From: Gammaproteobacteria bacterium
GTDB taxonomy: Bacteria > Pseudomonadota > Gammaproteobacteria > Thiohalobacterales > Thiohalobacteraceae
Length of the DNA: 59,344 nucleotides
NCBI GenBank assembly: GCA_019911805.1
Contig: JAIOJV010000042.1
Location: 1 to 59,344, forward strand
Direction of reading: 5' to 3'
The translations under genes were made by a program, and so were the position numbers. The notes below the pieces were generated by a model that ran no database searches, had not been told where the DNA came from, and saw nothing but the letters and a program-made list of their open reading frames with translations. Below, one piece after another: positions 23,345 to 32,713 of this stretch; position 1 is the first letter of the stretch; each line of letters opens with the position of its first letter.

Positions 23345-25014
23345 TGTCTCCTTTCTCAGCATCAGTATCCCGTGATCGTAGTCCCCCTCGCGCCGGCCTC
23401 GCGTGGCTGTGGTTTCTAGTCGGAGCGCTGCTGCTGTGCGCAGCGCACGGCGCGGCCGCGGGGGAGCCGCCGCAGCGATTGATCATGCGTCTGGTCGATG
23501 TCCCGCCGTCCGCCACCGTGGGTGTGGAGCGCCGGACCAAGGAGGTGCTGCGTGCCGCCGGCATCTCCGGGCTGGCCTTCGAGCGGGAACTGGGGCCGGC
23601 GCTGGTGACACTCCGGTTCGAGGCGGCGGTTGCCGGGGCGGTCGTCGAGCGCAGCATCGAACGCCTGCATACGCAGCCGGAGGTGGTCTACATCGAGGCA
23701 GACCGCCGTGTCCGCCCGCAGCTGGTGCCCAACGATGCCGCCTATCACATGCAGCAATGGAATCTCTGGGACACCTACGGCATCCGCGCGCCGGCGGCCT
23801 GGGATCAGGAACGCGGCGCTGCCGGCCTGGTGATCGCGCTGCTCGACACCGGCATTCTCCGGCATGCGGATCTGGACGGGTCGCGGGTGCTGCCGGGTCG
23901 GGATTTCATCACCGACACGCGCTATTCGAATGACGGCGACGGTTGGGACGCTGACCCGAGCGATCCCGGCGACGCTGTCACCGCCGGGACCTGTCCCGAC
24001 GGGAGCCCCTCCAAGGATCAGCCGAGCTCCTGGCACGGCCTGCACCTCGCCGGCGTGATGCTGGCGGCCACTGACAACGCTGTCGGTATCGCCGGGATCA
24101 ATCATGCCTCGCGCCTGCTGCCGGTGCGGGTGCTGGGCAAATGCGGCGGGCTCTTCAGCGACATCATTCCCGCCCTCCTCTGGGCCGCCGGCCTGCCGGT
24201 GGACAAGCTTGAAATCAATCCGACGCCGGCGCGGGTCATCAATCTCAGCTTTGGCGCACCCGGCACCTGTACGCCGGCCGTTCAGGATGCCATCGACCGG
24301 GTCGTTGCCGCCGGTGCCGTGGTGGTGGTGGCGGCCGGGAACAATGACGGTATCGATGTCGCCAATGTCGTCCCCGCCGGCTGCAACAATGTCATCACGG
24401 TCGCCGCCACCGATCGCGGCGGTGCGGTGCCTTCCTACTCGAACGTCGGCAGCCGGGTGCTGCTCAGTGCGCCCGGTGGCAGCGGGCCTGTCGGGATCTA
24501 TTCGCTCTCGAATGTGGGCACGGCCGCCCCGCTGCCGTCGCCGGGCGGAGACGACTACCAAAGCCTGATCGGGACGAGTATGGCCACCGCCCAGGTCTCG
24601 GCGGCCGTTTCCCTGATGCTCTCGGCGCGGCCGACCTTGAGCCCCGCCGATACCCGTGCGCTGCTGCAGCAGTCCGCGCAGCCCTATCCCGCCGGTGGCT
24701 GCCTCTCCGGTCTGTGCGGTGCGGGCATCCTCGATGCGGCCGAGGCGGTGAGATTGGCGGGGACGGCGGTGTTCACTCCCGACACCTCCGGCACGGCTGC
24801 CGGCAGCGGGGGTGGCGGTGGTGGCTGCGCGCTGCGCAGCGGTCGCGGGGCCTCCTCCGGAGTCCCGTTGGAGCGCGACATTGCGCTGGGGCTCGTACTT
24901 CTGTGTTTAAGCGTGTCGCGGATGTGGTGTAGGCGCAGAGAAAATTTGAGAGGCCTCGACACTGGACATCAGTGCGTCGCGGGTGATTTTCACGGAATTC
25001 GTCGTGCAAGATGA
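23344..25014 (+). CDS. secreted S8 (subtilisin-like) serine protease with C-terminal sorting-type tail
   Basis: This 556-residue protease begins at GTG 23344 inside the stop of gspB. It has a signal peptide (about 17-39), a propeptide (about 45-125; RLIMRLVDVPPSATVGVERR) and a catalytic S8 domain with Asp168 (LLDTGI), His231 (WHGLHLAG, where the usual HGTHVAG is altered) and Ser412 (GTSMATAQ). The tail has a run of Gly then Cys (GGGGGGCALRSG), a hydrophobic helix (LGLVLLCLSV) and basic residues, as in GlyGly-CTERM or JDVT-CTERM sorting signals. The gene order implies export with GspA/GspB help and anchoring or release by a sorting protease. No rhombosortase or similar gene is in the window. 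Confidence 0.88.
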   Translation: MSPFSASVSRDRSPPRAGLAWLWFLVGALLLCAAHGAAAGEPPQRLIMRLVDVPPSATVGVERRTKEVLRAAGISGLAFERELGPALVTLRFEAAVAGAVVERSIERLHTQPEVVYIEADRRVRPQLVPNDAAYHMQQWNLWDTYGIRAPAAWDQERGAAGLVIALLDTGILRHADLDGSRVLPGRDFITDTRYSNDGDGWDADPSDPGDAVTAGTCPDGSPSKDQPSSWHGLHLAGVMLAATDNAVGIAGINHASRLLPVRVLGKCGGLFSDIIPALLWAAGLPVDKLEINPTPARVINLSFGAPGTCTPAVQDAIDRVVAAGAVVVVAAGNNDGIDVANVVPAGCNNVITVAATDRGGAVPSYSNVGSRVLLSAPGGSGPVGIYSLSNVGTAAPLPSPGGDDYQSLIGTSMATAQVSAAVSLMLSARPTLSPADTRALLQQSAQPYPAGGCLSGLCGAGILDAAEAVRLAGTAVFTPDTSGTAAGSGGGGGGCALRSGRGASSGVPLERDIALGLVLLCLSVSRMWCRRRENLRGLDTGHQCVAGDFHGIRRAR

Positions 25015-25171
25015 GGTCAAACGGAAGCCGGCACCTCGATCAGGTGGGGGGCGGGTGTGGGCCGGGTTTGGATCGGGCCCGCCGCGCACCCGACAACCCC
25101 GCCTGTCGTGACTGAACCGGGTCGTGACCAAGACTGGCAGGGGTGTGCGGAGTCGAAGCTATTCATCAGGT

Positions 25172-25642
25172 ATGGCCATGTTGAAAGCACTGCAAGGATT
25201 CATCGACGAGTTTCTCTCGCCGGGTACCCAGCCGAGCGCCGAATCACAGGAGCATCGCCTGCATCTCGCGACCGCGGTGCTGCTCATGGAGATGGTCAAC
25301 GCCGATTTCGAGGCGCGGCCGGAGGAGCGCGAATACGTTCTCGACCTGCTCAGGGCCGAGTTCCGGCTGACGGCGACCGAGGCGCAGCGTCTTGCCGACC
25401 TGGGCGCCCAGGAGATGCGGGCGTCGGTATCGCTGTTCGAATACACCCGTGTGATCGACACGCTGCTCGATCCGGGCGAGAAACTCCGGGTGGTCGAGAT
25501 GCTGTGGCGGGTCGCCTACATCGATGGTGCGCTGGATAAGTACGAGGAGTATCTGGTGCGCCGGATCGCCGATCTGCTGCATCTCAGCCACCGCCAGCTC
25601 ATGCAGGCGAAACAGCGGGTGCTGGACGTGCAGGGTGCCTGA
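25172..25642 (+). CDS. TerB-like tellurite-resistance-family protein
   Basis: This 156-residue all-alpha protein has a TerB-type core. It shows LHLATAVLLMEMVNADFEARPEEREYVLDLLR early and VVEMLWRVAYIDGALDKYEEYLVRRIADLL later, the two antiparallel helical hairpins with acidic metal-binding positions typical of the family. The start at 25172 (MAMLKALQGFI) is chosen over one 16 codons upstream because the family normally begins with this hydrophobic helix. TerB relatives occur in stress and phage-defence contexts, but here it stands alone between a protease and HU. No tellurite operon is present. Confidence 0.82.
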   Translation: MAMLKALQGFIDEFLSPGTQPSAESQEHRLHLATAVLLMEMVNADFEARPEEREYVLDLLRAEFRLTATEAQRLADLGAQEMRASVSLFEYTRVIDTLLDPGEKLRVVEMLWRVAYIDGALDKYEEYLVRRIADLLHLSHRQLMQAKQRVLDVQGA

Positions 25643-25751
25643 TGCGGCGCGGCGCGGACTGAGTTGAAATCAGGACGGGAGAGCCACGCAGTTCTCCCGC
25701 CCCGCAATACCTGCGCATCCCTGCGCCGTCGTGTCGTCGCCGGACTCCGGC

Positions 25752-26114
25752 TCAGACCATATCCTTGAGACCCTTCAGGGCAGCGATCTTGACCACGTTG
25801 CGGGCCGGCTTGGCCTTGAACATGGTCTCTTCCCCGGTGAACGGGTTGATGCCCTTGCGCGCCTTGGTCGCCGGCTTGCGCACGACCTTGATCTTCATCA
25901 GGCCGGGGACGGAGAACACGCCCGGGCCGTTCTTCTTCAGATCGCGCTTGATGAGCCCGCTCAGGGTGTCGAATACGGTGCCGACATCCTTCTTGGTCAG
26001 GCCGGTCTGATCGGCGATGTAGCTCAGGGTTTCGGATTTGGTGGTGGGTTTGTTGGATGCCTTGGCGGCACTCTTCTTGGCGGTCTTACCAGCAGCTTTC
26101 TTCTTCGCAGCCAT
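25752..26114 (-). CDS. HU-family DNA-binding protein with Lys/Ala tail
   Basis: This 120-residue nucleoid protein has an N-terminal Lys/Ala tail (about 26 residues: AAKKKAAGKTAKKSAAKAS), as in HU/HupN-like variants with a histone-H1-like extension. The HU core follows, with KSETLSYIADQTGLTKKDVG, the beta-arm region GPGVFSVPGLMKIKVVRKPATKARKGINPFTGEETMFKAKP and a C-terminal helix. The RxGxNPxTGE pattern is seen as RKGINPFTGEE. It binds and bends DNA in the nucleoid. The N-terminal tail may add non-specific compaction. Confidence 0.93.
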   Translation of the reverse strand: MAAKKKAAGKTAKKSAAKASNKPTTKSETLSYIADQTGLTKKDVGTVFDTLSGLIKRDLKKNGPGVFSVPGLMKIKVVRKPATKARKGINPFTGEETMFKAKPARNVVKIAALKGLKDMV

Positions 26115-26626
26115 TCAATACGCTCCTCGTATGTTTCCAGCATAGGGTTTGCAACGCCGCATAAGATAGCACAATAAATTTTCGGTGGAAGGCTTTTGAG
26201 TCTGGAATAGCAGTATTTTATCGTCGCCTCATCGTGCCGGGGGCGTATTTTTCCGAGGCGGTGTGCCCCTGACCGTGACGGCACGACTGATCGGGCGGTG
26301 TCCACGGCCGATTCTCCGGCGTCGATTCTCCTGCGTCGATCGGTCGTCACGCACCGTGCATCGACGCCGCATGCGGAGCTGCGGACCGTCATGCCGATGA
26401 GGCAAAGTCATGTCGGAAGCGTGAGCGTCCGCGCGACGCGGTACCTCCGGTGTAGCCCCCGAGCCACTGGCGGAGCGGCCCGCAACGGTACGCGGCGCCC
26501 CGGTGTCGGTGGCCCGTTCGGGCTTAAACATCGGCCGTCGCCGGCCGCTAGCCCCCGTTAGAGTCTTCAGGCACATCCTTCGCACTAAAGGATTGATTTT
26601 CAGGAATTCCAAACGGTTGGTCTGGA
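26115..26626. other. 512-bp gene-free spacer
   Basis: This divergent spacer upstream of HU and of the giant coiled-coil gene carries no convincing reading frame, no family A-I repeat and no clear terminator. Short frames on both strands are low-complexity and lack ribosome binding sites. It must hold both promoters, but I cannot place them with confidence. Confidence 0.5.
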
Positions 26627-29600
26627 ATGAGTGCGGCACCCAAAAGCATCGATAAGAAATCCCTTCAAGTCCTCGTGCCCTTCAATGCGCTCTCGCCGGC
26701 GCATTTCAACGAGGTCATGCAGAAGACCCAGGTGGATGAGTACCGCGCCGGCCGGGTGGTCTTCAAGGAAGGCGAGCGCGACAACCAGTCGGTCTATCTG
26801 CTCAAGGGCGAACTCAATCTGCTCGCCGGCAACGACATTGTCGGTATGGTCAAGGCCGGCAGCGATGCCGCCCGCCATCCCGTGGCCCAGCAGCAGCCGC
26901 GCCAGGTCACCGCGCGAGCCAAGACCAGCGTGATCGTCGCCCGCGTGGACTCCAGTCTGCTCGACATCATGCTCACCTGGGATCAGTCATCCGGGTACGA
27001 GGTGGCCGAGATCGACGATGACGAAGACGGCGACTGGATGACCCGCATCCTGCAGTCGCAGGCCTTTCTGAAGCTCCCACCCTCGAATATCCAGCGGCTC
27101 CTGATGAGTGTGGAGTCCATGCCGGTCCGCGCCGGCGAGATCGTCATCCAGCAGGGGGGCGAGGGCGATTATTTCTACATCATCAAGACCGGTCGCTGCA
27201 TGGTGACCCGGCGACCATCCCAGAACGCCAAGGAGGTGAAGTTGGCGGAATTGACGGATGGAGACGCCTTCGGCGAGGACGCCCTGGTCTCGGACGCCAA
27301 GCGCAATGCCACTGTCACCATGCTGACCGACGGCGTGCTCATGCGCCTGGCCAAAGCGAATTTCAACGAGCTCCTGAAAGAACCGCTGCTGGCCAAGGTG
27401 AAGTTTGAGGCAGCGCGAGCACTGCTCACCAAGGGTGCGGAACTGCTGGATGTGCGCTTGCCCGGCGAGTTCGAGAACTTCCACATCGCCGACAGCCGCA
27501 ATATCCCGCTGTCGGCCCTGCGGCTGGAGGCGAACTCGCTGGCGCGCACCAGAAAGTACATCGTTTGTTGTGATACCGGCCGCCGCAGTGCCAGTGCCGC
27601 CTTCATCCTGGGGCAGCGCGGTTTCGACGTGTTCGTGCTGGAAGACGGATTCGCCTCCGTACCGCCGGAGGCCCAGATCGGTGATGCACCGACACCGGGC
27701 GGCGCACTGCCGGACACGCCTCCCGCGCCGGTCGTGACACTGCGGTCGGTCCCGACCCCGGCACCAGCACCACCTGAAGGTGCGGCGGCATCTGCCGAGA
27801 CCGCGACCCAGCTGGAGGCACGGATCGAGGCACTCCAGGCCGCACAGACGGCCGCTGAGGCGGCGCGCGATCAAGCCCAGGCCCGGCTTGCCGAGCTGCA
27901 GGGCGAGCTGGAACAGGTGCGCACGACCGCCCGCGAACAGACGCTCGAGCTGGAGCAGACACTGAGTGAGGCACGCACCGAAGGCACCGCCCTGTCGGTC
28001 GAGATGCAGCGGCTCAAAGAGGAGCTGCGTGGCTTCCGGCAGGCGGATAAGGCGAGCCGTGAACAGGCCGAGGCACTCGAGGCCGAGGTGGCGGAGCGGC
28101 GTGAGCGCGAAACGGCGTTGCGCGCCGAGATCAGCGCGCTGCACGAGCAGCGCGCACAGTTCGAGGCCGCTGTCGCTGGAAATGAACAGGCGCACACCGA
28201 CGCAGCTGCCGAACTGGCAGCACTCCGGGAGCGCATCGCCGCACTCGAACCCCTCGAACAACAGCTGCAGGCGCAGCGCAGTGAGCGCGAGTTGCTGGAA
28301 GAGGCCAAGGCCTCGGCCGAGGCGGCTGCGCGCGAGGTACAGGAGCAGCTCTCCACGGCGTCCACCGAGCTGGCACAGCTGCGTGAGGATCACCACGCCC
28401 TGCAGCGGACACTCGCCGAGACACAAGGGCACGCACAGCAGCTGGCAAGCGATGGCGGTGAGCAGGCGCAGCGGCTGGCCGCCGAATTGGACACCATGCG
28501 GGCCACTGTCGCGGCCACCGAGCAGGAACGTTCGGTGCTGCAGGACACCCTGGTCCGGCTGCAGGCCGAGACCGCCGCGGCCCAGGCTCGGGTGGTCGAT
28601 CTGGAACAGGCCACGCAGGCCCAGACCGACGCTGCCGAGGGCCGCCTGGAGGCGGTACGCCGTGAGCTGGACACCGTCCGGGTGGAATTCGAACAGGCCC
28701 AGGCCGCATGGGCCGAGGAGCGGGCAGGTCTTACCGACGCCGAGACCGGTCGGGCCAGCGCACGCGCCGACCTGGAGACCGAGCACGCCGCACTGCAGGC
28801 CGAGCTGCAGGTGGCCCGAGCCGACCTGGAAGCGGCTCGGACAGGGCTCGAAGCGCAGCTGGCGGAGGCCACGGCGGCGCATGCACGGGCGCTGGCCGAC
28901 CAGGAGGCCACGCAGCAGGACGCCATTGCGGCCTACGAGCGGCGTCTGGCGGACGCGGAGGTAGAGTCCGCAGCGCGCATTGCCGAGCTGGAAGAGACGG
29001 CGCAGGCCCAGGCCGACGCTGTCGAGGGCCGCCTGGAGGCGGTACGCCGTGAGCTGGACACCGCCCGGGTGGAATTCGAACAGGCCCAGGCCGCATGGGC
29101 CGAGGAGCGGGCAGGTCTTACCGACGCCGAGGCCGGCCGGGCCAGCGCACGTGCCGATCTGGAGGCCGAGCATGCGGCACTACAGGCCGAGCTACAGGTG
29201 GCCCGTGCCGACCTGGAAGCGGCTCGGGCAGAGCTCGAAGCGCAACTGGCGGAGGCTGCGGCGGCGCATGCACGGGCGCTGGCCGATCAGGGGGCCACGC
29301 AGCAGGATGCGATTGCAGCCTACGAGCGGCAGCTGGCGGACGCAGCGGCGGAGACAGCACGCATTGCCGGGTTGGAGCAGGCGCTCCACGACGCCCAGGC
29401 CGCTGCCGGCGAGCTGGCGGGGCAGGCGGCACGACTGACGGCACTCGAAGAGGAGCGTGACCGCCTGCACGGGGAATTGGCGAGTCAGGCGGAACTCATC
29501 CAGGAAGCCGGCACCGCCCGGACCGAGATCGAGGCGCGACTGGCGGAGATGTCCGCGGCGGCCGAAGAGGCGCAGGCACAGCTGGAGCAGGCGCAGCGGG

Positions 29601-31396
29601 AGCGGCAGCAGGCCGTGACGCAGGCCGAAGAGCGGCTGCGTACCGAGCTTGGGGTACAGTTGCGTGATCTCAAATCCGATCTGGATGGTGCCCGGGCCGC
29701 CCTGGCCCGTGAGCAGTCCCTGCGACACAATCTCGCGGCAGCGGATCAGTCCGAACGGGATGCCGCGCTGGTGCGGGCGGCAGAAGAGCTTGACAGGGTA
29801 CAGACCGATCTCGACGCCGCCCGTCACAGTCTGGAACAGAACGAGAGGGAGCGGCGCGCGCTGGAGGACACCGTTGCAGCCGTGCGCGACGAGGCAGAGA
29901 CGCAGCGCCAGGCGCTGACCGCCGAACTCGAGCAGTTGCGGATGGTGACGTCTGCCGATATCGACGCCACCCGTCGGCAGATGGCGTCGTTGCAGGAAGA
30001 GCTCGACATCGCGCGCAAGGCCCGTGCGGAGTCCTCCGCCGACAATGAGCTGTCCCGCCTGCGCATGTTGCTCGACGAGGCCCGCGAGGAGGCCAGTTCC
30101 GCACACAGCGATGCCGAGCAATGGCGGGAGCAGGCCTTTGCAGCCGGCCAGTCCCAACCGGACCCGAGTGACGAACTCGATGCCCTGCGCATCCAGCTGG
30201 CGGATGTACAGGTCCGTATCGATGATGCCTTGCGGTTGCGCGATGCAGCGCAGCAGGAGGTGTCCGGGCTGCGCCGGCAGATCGAGGACCAGCGTACACA
30301 GGGCGCTCAGACCGGGCCATCGCTCACGGTGTCTCCACCCGGCGTGCCGCCGGCCCGGCCGGAACCCACCCGAGGTGGTGGTCTGTGGGCCGGGCTGGCC
30401 GTCGGTCTGCTGATCGGCCTGCTGGGTGCCGCCGGCCTGTTCTGGTATGGCGGTGGTCTGGATGTGCTGTCCGGTATCGTCGCCATTGAGCCGCCGGTTG
30501 CCGCCCCGCCGCCGGCCGCAGAGAAGATGACGCAGCCCGCGCCGGTGGAAGACGAGCAGATCAAGGCCGCGGCGAAGCCGGTGACGAAACCCGTAGCGAA
30601 GCCTGTACCGAAGCCCGTAGCGGAGCCCGTAGCGGAGCCGGCACAGGTCGACCCGATCGCCGCGGTGACTCCACCCATAGTGCGGACCTTCCGCGATGAG
30701 TTCCTCAGCGGTGGTTCGGGACCGGTGCTGGTGGAGATTGCGGCGGCGACTTTCACGATGGGTGGCAGCGCCAGTTCACTGGAGTTCGATGAGCGTCCCC
30801 AGCATGAGGTGCGGCTGCAGCGCTTCGCGATCGGACGCTATGAGACGACATTTGATGAATACGATACCTTCGCGCGGGCCACGGGGCGCATGCTGTCGGA
30901 TGACGAAGGCTGGGGTCGCGGCGACCGTCCGGTGATCAACGTCAGCTGGGAGGACGCCACCGCCTACGCCCACTGGTTGTCCGAGCAGACCGGTAAGCGC
31001 TATCGCCTGCCCTCCGAGGCCGAATGGGAGTACGCCGCCGCGGGCGGCCGCAGTACCCCGTACCCGCGCGGCAACGGGCACGCCAACTGTTTCAACTGCG
31101 GCAGCACGTGGGATGCGCGCTTCACTGCGCCGGTCGGCAGCTTCGCTCCCAATCCCTATGGCCTCTACGATACCGCCGGCAATGTCGCCGAGTGGATCCA
31201 GGACTGCTATCACGCAAACTACGAAGGGGCCCCTGCGGATGGCCGCGCGTGGGTGTCGGCGGACTGTTCCGGCCGGGTGCTCCGCGGCGGCGGTTTCAAC
31301 AGCCCCGCCACCTCCGTGCACTTCAGCAAGCGCGATCAACGCTCGGTCGCCGCGACCGCGGATGATGTCGGTTTCCGGATCGCGCGTGATCTGTGA
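26627..31396 (+). CDS. giant cNMP/rhodanese/coiled-coil/FGE-domain membrane protein
   Basis: This 1589-residue protein has an unusual order of parts. It begins with two cyclic-nucleotide-binding domains (about 15-120 and 145-255; the second has the phosphate cassette-like FGEDALVSDAKRNATV) and a rhodanese domain (about 265-345) with active-site Cys315 in CCDTGRRSA. A Pro/Ala linker leads to a very long coiled coil (about 385-1215). One membrane helix (about 1250-1271, WAGLAVGLLIGLLGAAGLFW), Lys-Pro-Val repeats (about 1315-1340) and a C-terminal FGE/SUMF1-type domain (about 1354-1589; FTMGG, RLPSEAEWEYAA, GLYDTAGNVAEW, RVLRGGGF, VGFRIARDL) complete it. It should put the sensors and rhodanese in the cytoplasm and the FGE domain in the periplasm. 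The function is not known; a link between intracellular signal or sulfur state and envelope chemistry is inference. The start ATG lacks a strong ribosome site. A 387-bp segment is duplicated. Confidence 0.85.
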   Translation: MSAAPKSIDKKSLQVLVPFNALSPAHFNEVMQKTQVDEYRAGRVVFKEGERDNQSVYLLKGELNLLAGNDIVGMVKAGSDAARHPVAQQQPRQVTARAKTSVIVARVDSSLLDIMLTWDQSSGYEVAEIDDDEDGDWMTRILQSQAFLKLPPSNIQRLLMSVESMPVRAGEIVIQQGGEGDYFYIIKTGRCMVTRRPSQNAKEVKLAELTDGDAFGEDALVSDAKRNATVTMLTDGVLMRLAKANFNELLKEPLLAKVKFEAARALLTKGAELLDVRLPGEFENFHIADSRNIPLSALRLEANSLARTRKYIVCCDTGRRSASAAFILGQRGFDVFVLEDGFASVPPEAQIGDAPTPGGALPDTPPAPVVTLRSVPTPAPAPPEGAAASAETATQLEARIEALQAAQTAAEAARDQAQARLAELQGELEQVRTTAREQTLELEQTLSEARTEGTALSVEMQRLKEELRGFRQADKASREQAEALEAEVAERRERETALRAEISALHEQRAQFEAAVAGNEQAHTDAAAELAALRERIAALEPLEQQLQAQRSERELLEEAKASAEAAAREVQEQLSTASTELAQLREDHHALQRTLAETQGHAQQLASDGGEQAQRLAAELDTMRATVAATEQERSVLQDTLVRLQAETAAAQARVVDLEQATQAQTDAAEGRLEAVRRELDTVRVEFEQAQAAWAEERAGLTDAETGRASARADLETEHAALQAELQVARADLEAARTGLEAQLAEATAAHARALADQEATQQDAIAAYERRLADAEVESAARIAELEETAQAQADAVEGRLEAVRRELDTARVEFEQAQAAWAEERAGLTDAEAGRASARADLEAEHAALQAELQVARADLEAARAELEAQLAEAAAAHARALADQGATQQDAIAAYERQLADAAAETARIAGLEQALHDAQAAAGELAGQAARLTALEEERDRLHGELASQAELIQEAGTARTEIEARLAEMSAAAEEAQAQLEQAQRERQQAVTQAEERLRTELGVQLRDLKSDLDGARAALAREQSLRHNLAAADQSERDAALVRAAEELDRVQTDLDAARHSLEQNERERRALEDTVAAVRDEAETQRQALTAELEQLRMVTSADIDATRRQMASLQEELDIARKARAESSADNELSRLRMLLDEAREEASSAHSDAEQWREQAFAAGQSQPDPSDELDALRIQLADVQVRIDDALRLRDAAQQEVSGLRRQIEDQRTQGAQTGPSLTVSPPGVPPARPEPTRGGGLWAGLAVGLLIGLLGAAGLFWYGGGLDVLSGIVAIEPPVAAPPPAAEKMTQPAPVEDEQIKAAAKPVTKPVAKPVPKPVAEPVAEPAQVDPIAAVTPPIVRTFRDEFLSGGSGPVLVEIAAATFTMGGSASSLEFDERPQHEVRLQRFAIGRYETTFDEYDTFARATGRMLSDDEGWGRGDRPVINVSWEDATAYAHWLSEQTGKRYRLPSEAEWEYAAAGGRSTPYPRGNGHANCFNCGSTWDARFTAPVGSFAPNPYGLYDTAGNVAEWIQDCYHANYEGAPADGRAWVSADCSGRVLRGGGFNSPATSVHFSKRDQRSVAATADDVGFRIARDL
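28606..29379 (+). repeat. 387-bp in-frame tandem duplication
   Basis: Two adjacent copies of a 129-codon unit, encoding DAAEGRLEAVRRELDT...QAAWAEERAGL and so on, lie at about 28606-28992 and 28993-29379. They are nearly identical at DNA level over their first 250 bp. They lengthen the coiled coil of the giant protein without breaking the frame. Confidence 0.85.
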
Positions 31397-31918
31397 GGCG
31401 TTAGGAGTGAGGGGTGAGGCGTGAGGAGTGAGGCGAAAAACCCTTATTGGCCACGGAAACACACGGAATAACACGGAAAAATGCTATTGCAAAACCCGTT
31501 CGGAGTCAGCGGGTAAAACGTGACAGTTGTGGACGCGACCTCTGGGAGCCTTGCACAGAACCCTGGTCATGGAAGGCCATAATGCGGGTCTCGCACCTTA
31601 GCCCCGGTACATGGTGCTGCGGCGTCGCGACGCGCCGAAGGTAATGGCCCGGTGCAGCAGGCAGTATCTTGATGCCCCACCAAGGCATAGGCCCCAAATG
31701 AGCACCGGGATTACACAGCAGAATTTAATCGACAGACCCCGCCCAGTGATCGCTCAGTTTGAGCACTGGGCTTTTACATTATTATTTTTTCCGTGTTGTT
31801 CCGTGTGTTTCCGTGGCCAATAAGGGTTTGTCTTTTACGCCTCACACCTCACACCTCACACCTCACACCTCACACCTCACTCCTCACCCCTCACGCCTCA
31901 CGCCTCACCCCTCACTCC
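31392..31918. repeat. nested inverted repeats: family F enclosing family A
   Basis: Outer arms of GTGAGG units (31392-31435) and their complement CCTCACAC units (31838-31918) enclose family A arms at 31450-31479 and 31789-31818. The flanking words ACCCTTATTGG / CCAATAAGGGT extend the pairing. The loop also holds a GCCCAGTG...CACTGGGC hairpin (31741-31771). The TGA stop of the giant gene lies inside the first F unit. The spacer 31397-31962 contains no gene. Confidence 0.9.
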
Positions 31919-31962
31919 CCAAGAACCTTGTCTCGTCTCCCGGCGACTGGCATGCTGCCGGC

Positions 31963-32703
31963 ATGCAGCGGCAGGCCATTGAAGTCGGACATCTCAGCAA
32001 GCGCTTTGGCGACATCCATGCGGTCAAGGACCTGACGTTTGCTGTGCCATACGGCTCGGCCTGCGCGCTGCTGGGTGGTAATGGCGCCGGCAAGACCACG
32101 ACGCTGTCCATGTTGCTGGGGCTGTTGACGCCGTCGGCCGGCAGCATCCGTATCCTTGGTGAGGACATGCTCGCGCACCGCTATCGGGTGCTGGGGCGCA
32201 TGAATTTCTCCTCGCCCTATGTCGATCTGCCGCAGCGTCTGACGGTGGCCGAAAATCTGTCTGTGTACGCGCACCTCTACGGCATCCCGCGGGTCCGCCG
32301 CCGGCTCGCCGAGTTGGCTGACGACCTCGATATCGGTGCGTTCCTCAAACGGCCGTACGGGACACTGTCGGCGGGTCAGCGCACGCGCGTGTCCTTGGCC
32401 AAGGCGTTGCTGAATACGCCGGAGGTGCTGCTGCTGGACGAGCCGACCGCATCGCTCGATCCGGACAGCGCCGACCGCATCCGCGGCTATCTGCTGGACT
32501 ATCAGCGCCGCAGTGGTGCGACGCTGCTGCTCGCGTCGCACAACATGCCCGAGGTCGAGCGGATCTGTGACGATGTGATCATGCTACGTGCCGGGCGCCT
32601 GGTGGATCGCGGGACGCCCGCGGGCCTGCTGGCGCGCTACGGCCGTGGCACGCTGGAAGAGGTGTTTCTGGATATCGCCCGCGCCCCGGCGGGCGTGGCC
32701 TGA
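31963..32703 (+). CDS. ABC transporter ATP-binding protein (ABC-2 exporter)
   Basis: This 246-residue ATPase has Walker A GGNGAGKTT, signature LSAGQRTRVS, Walker B VLLLDEPTAS and an H-loop in ASHNMPE. It matches the DrrA/NodI/CcmA-like class that partners ABC-2 permeases. The start at 31963 (MQRQAIEVGHLSKRF) begins just before the first strand; upstream in-frame residues come from the repeat. It is followed after 10 bp by the permease. Substrate not known: sugars, lipids, antibiotics and polysaccharide precursors are all handled by this class. Confidence 0.92.
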   Translation: MQRQAIEVGHLSKRFGDIHAVKDLTFAVPYGSACALLGGNGAGKTTTLSMLLGLLTPSAGSIRILGEDMLAHRYRVLGRMNFSSPYVDLPQRLTVAENLSVYAHLYGIPRVRRRLAELADDLDIGAFLKRPYGTLSAGQRTRVSLAKALLNTPEVLLLDEPTASLDPDSADRIRGYLLDYQRRSGATLLLASHNMPEVERICDDVIMLRAGRLVDRGTPAGLLARYGRGTLEEVFLDIARAPAGVA

Positions 32704-32713
32704 GGGCTCGGGT

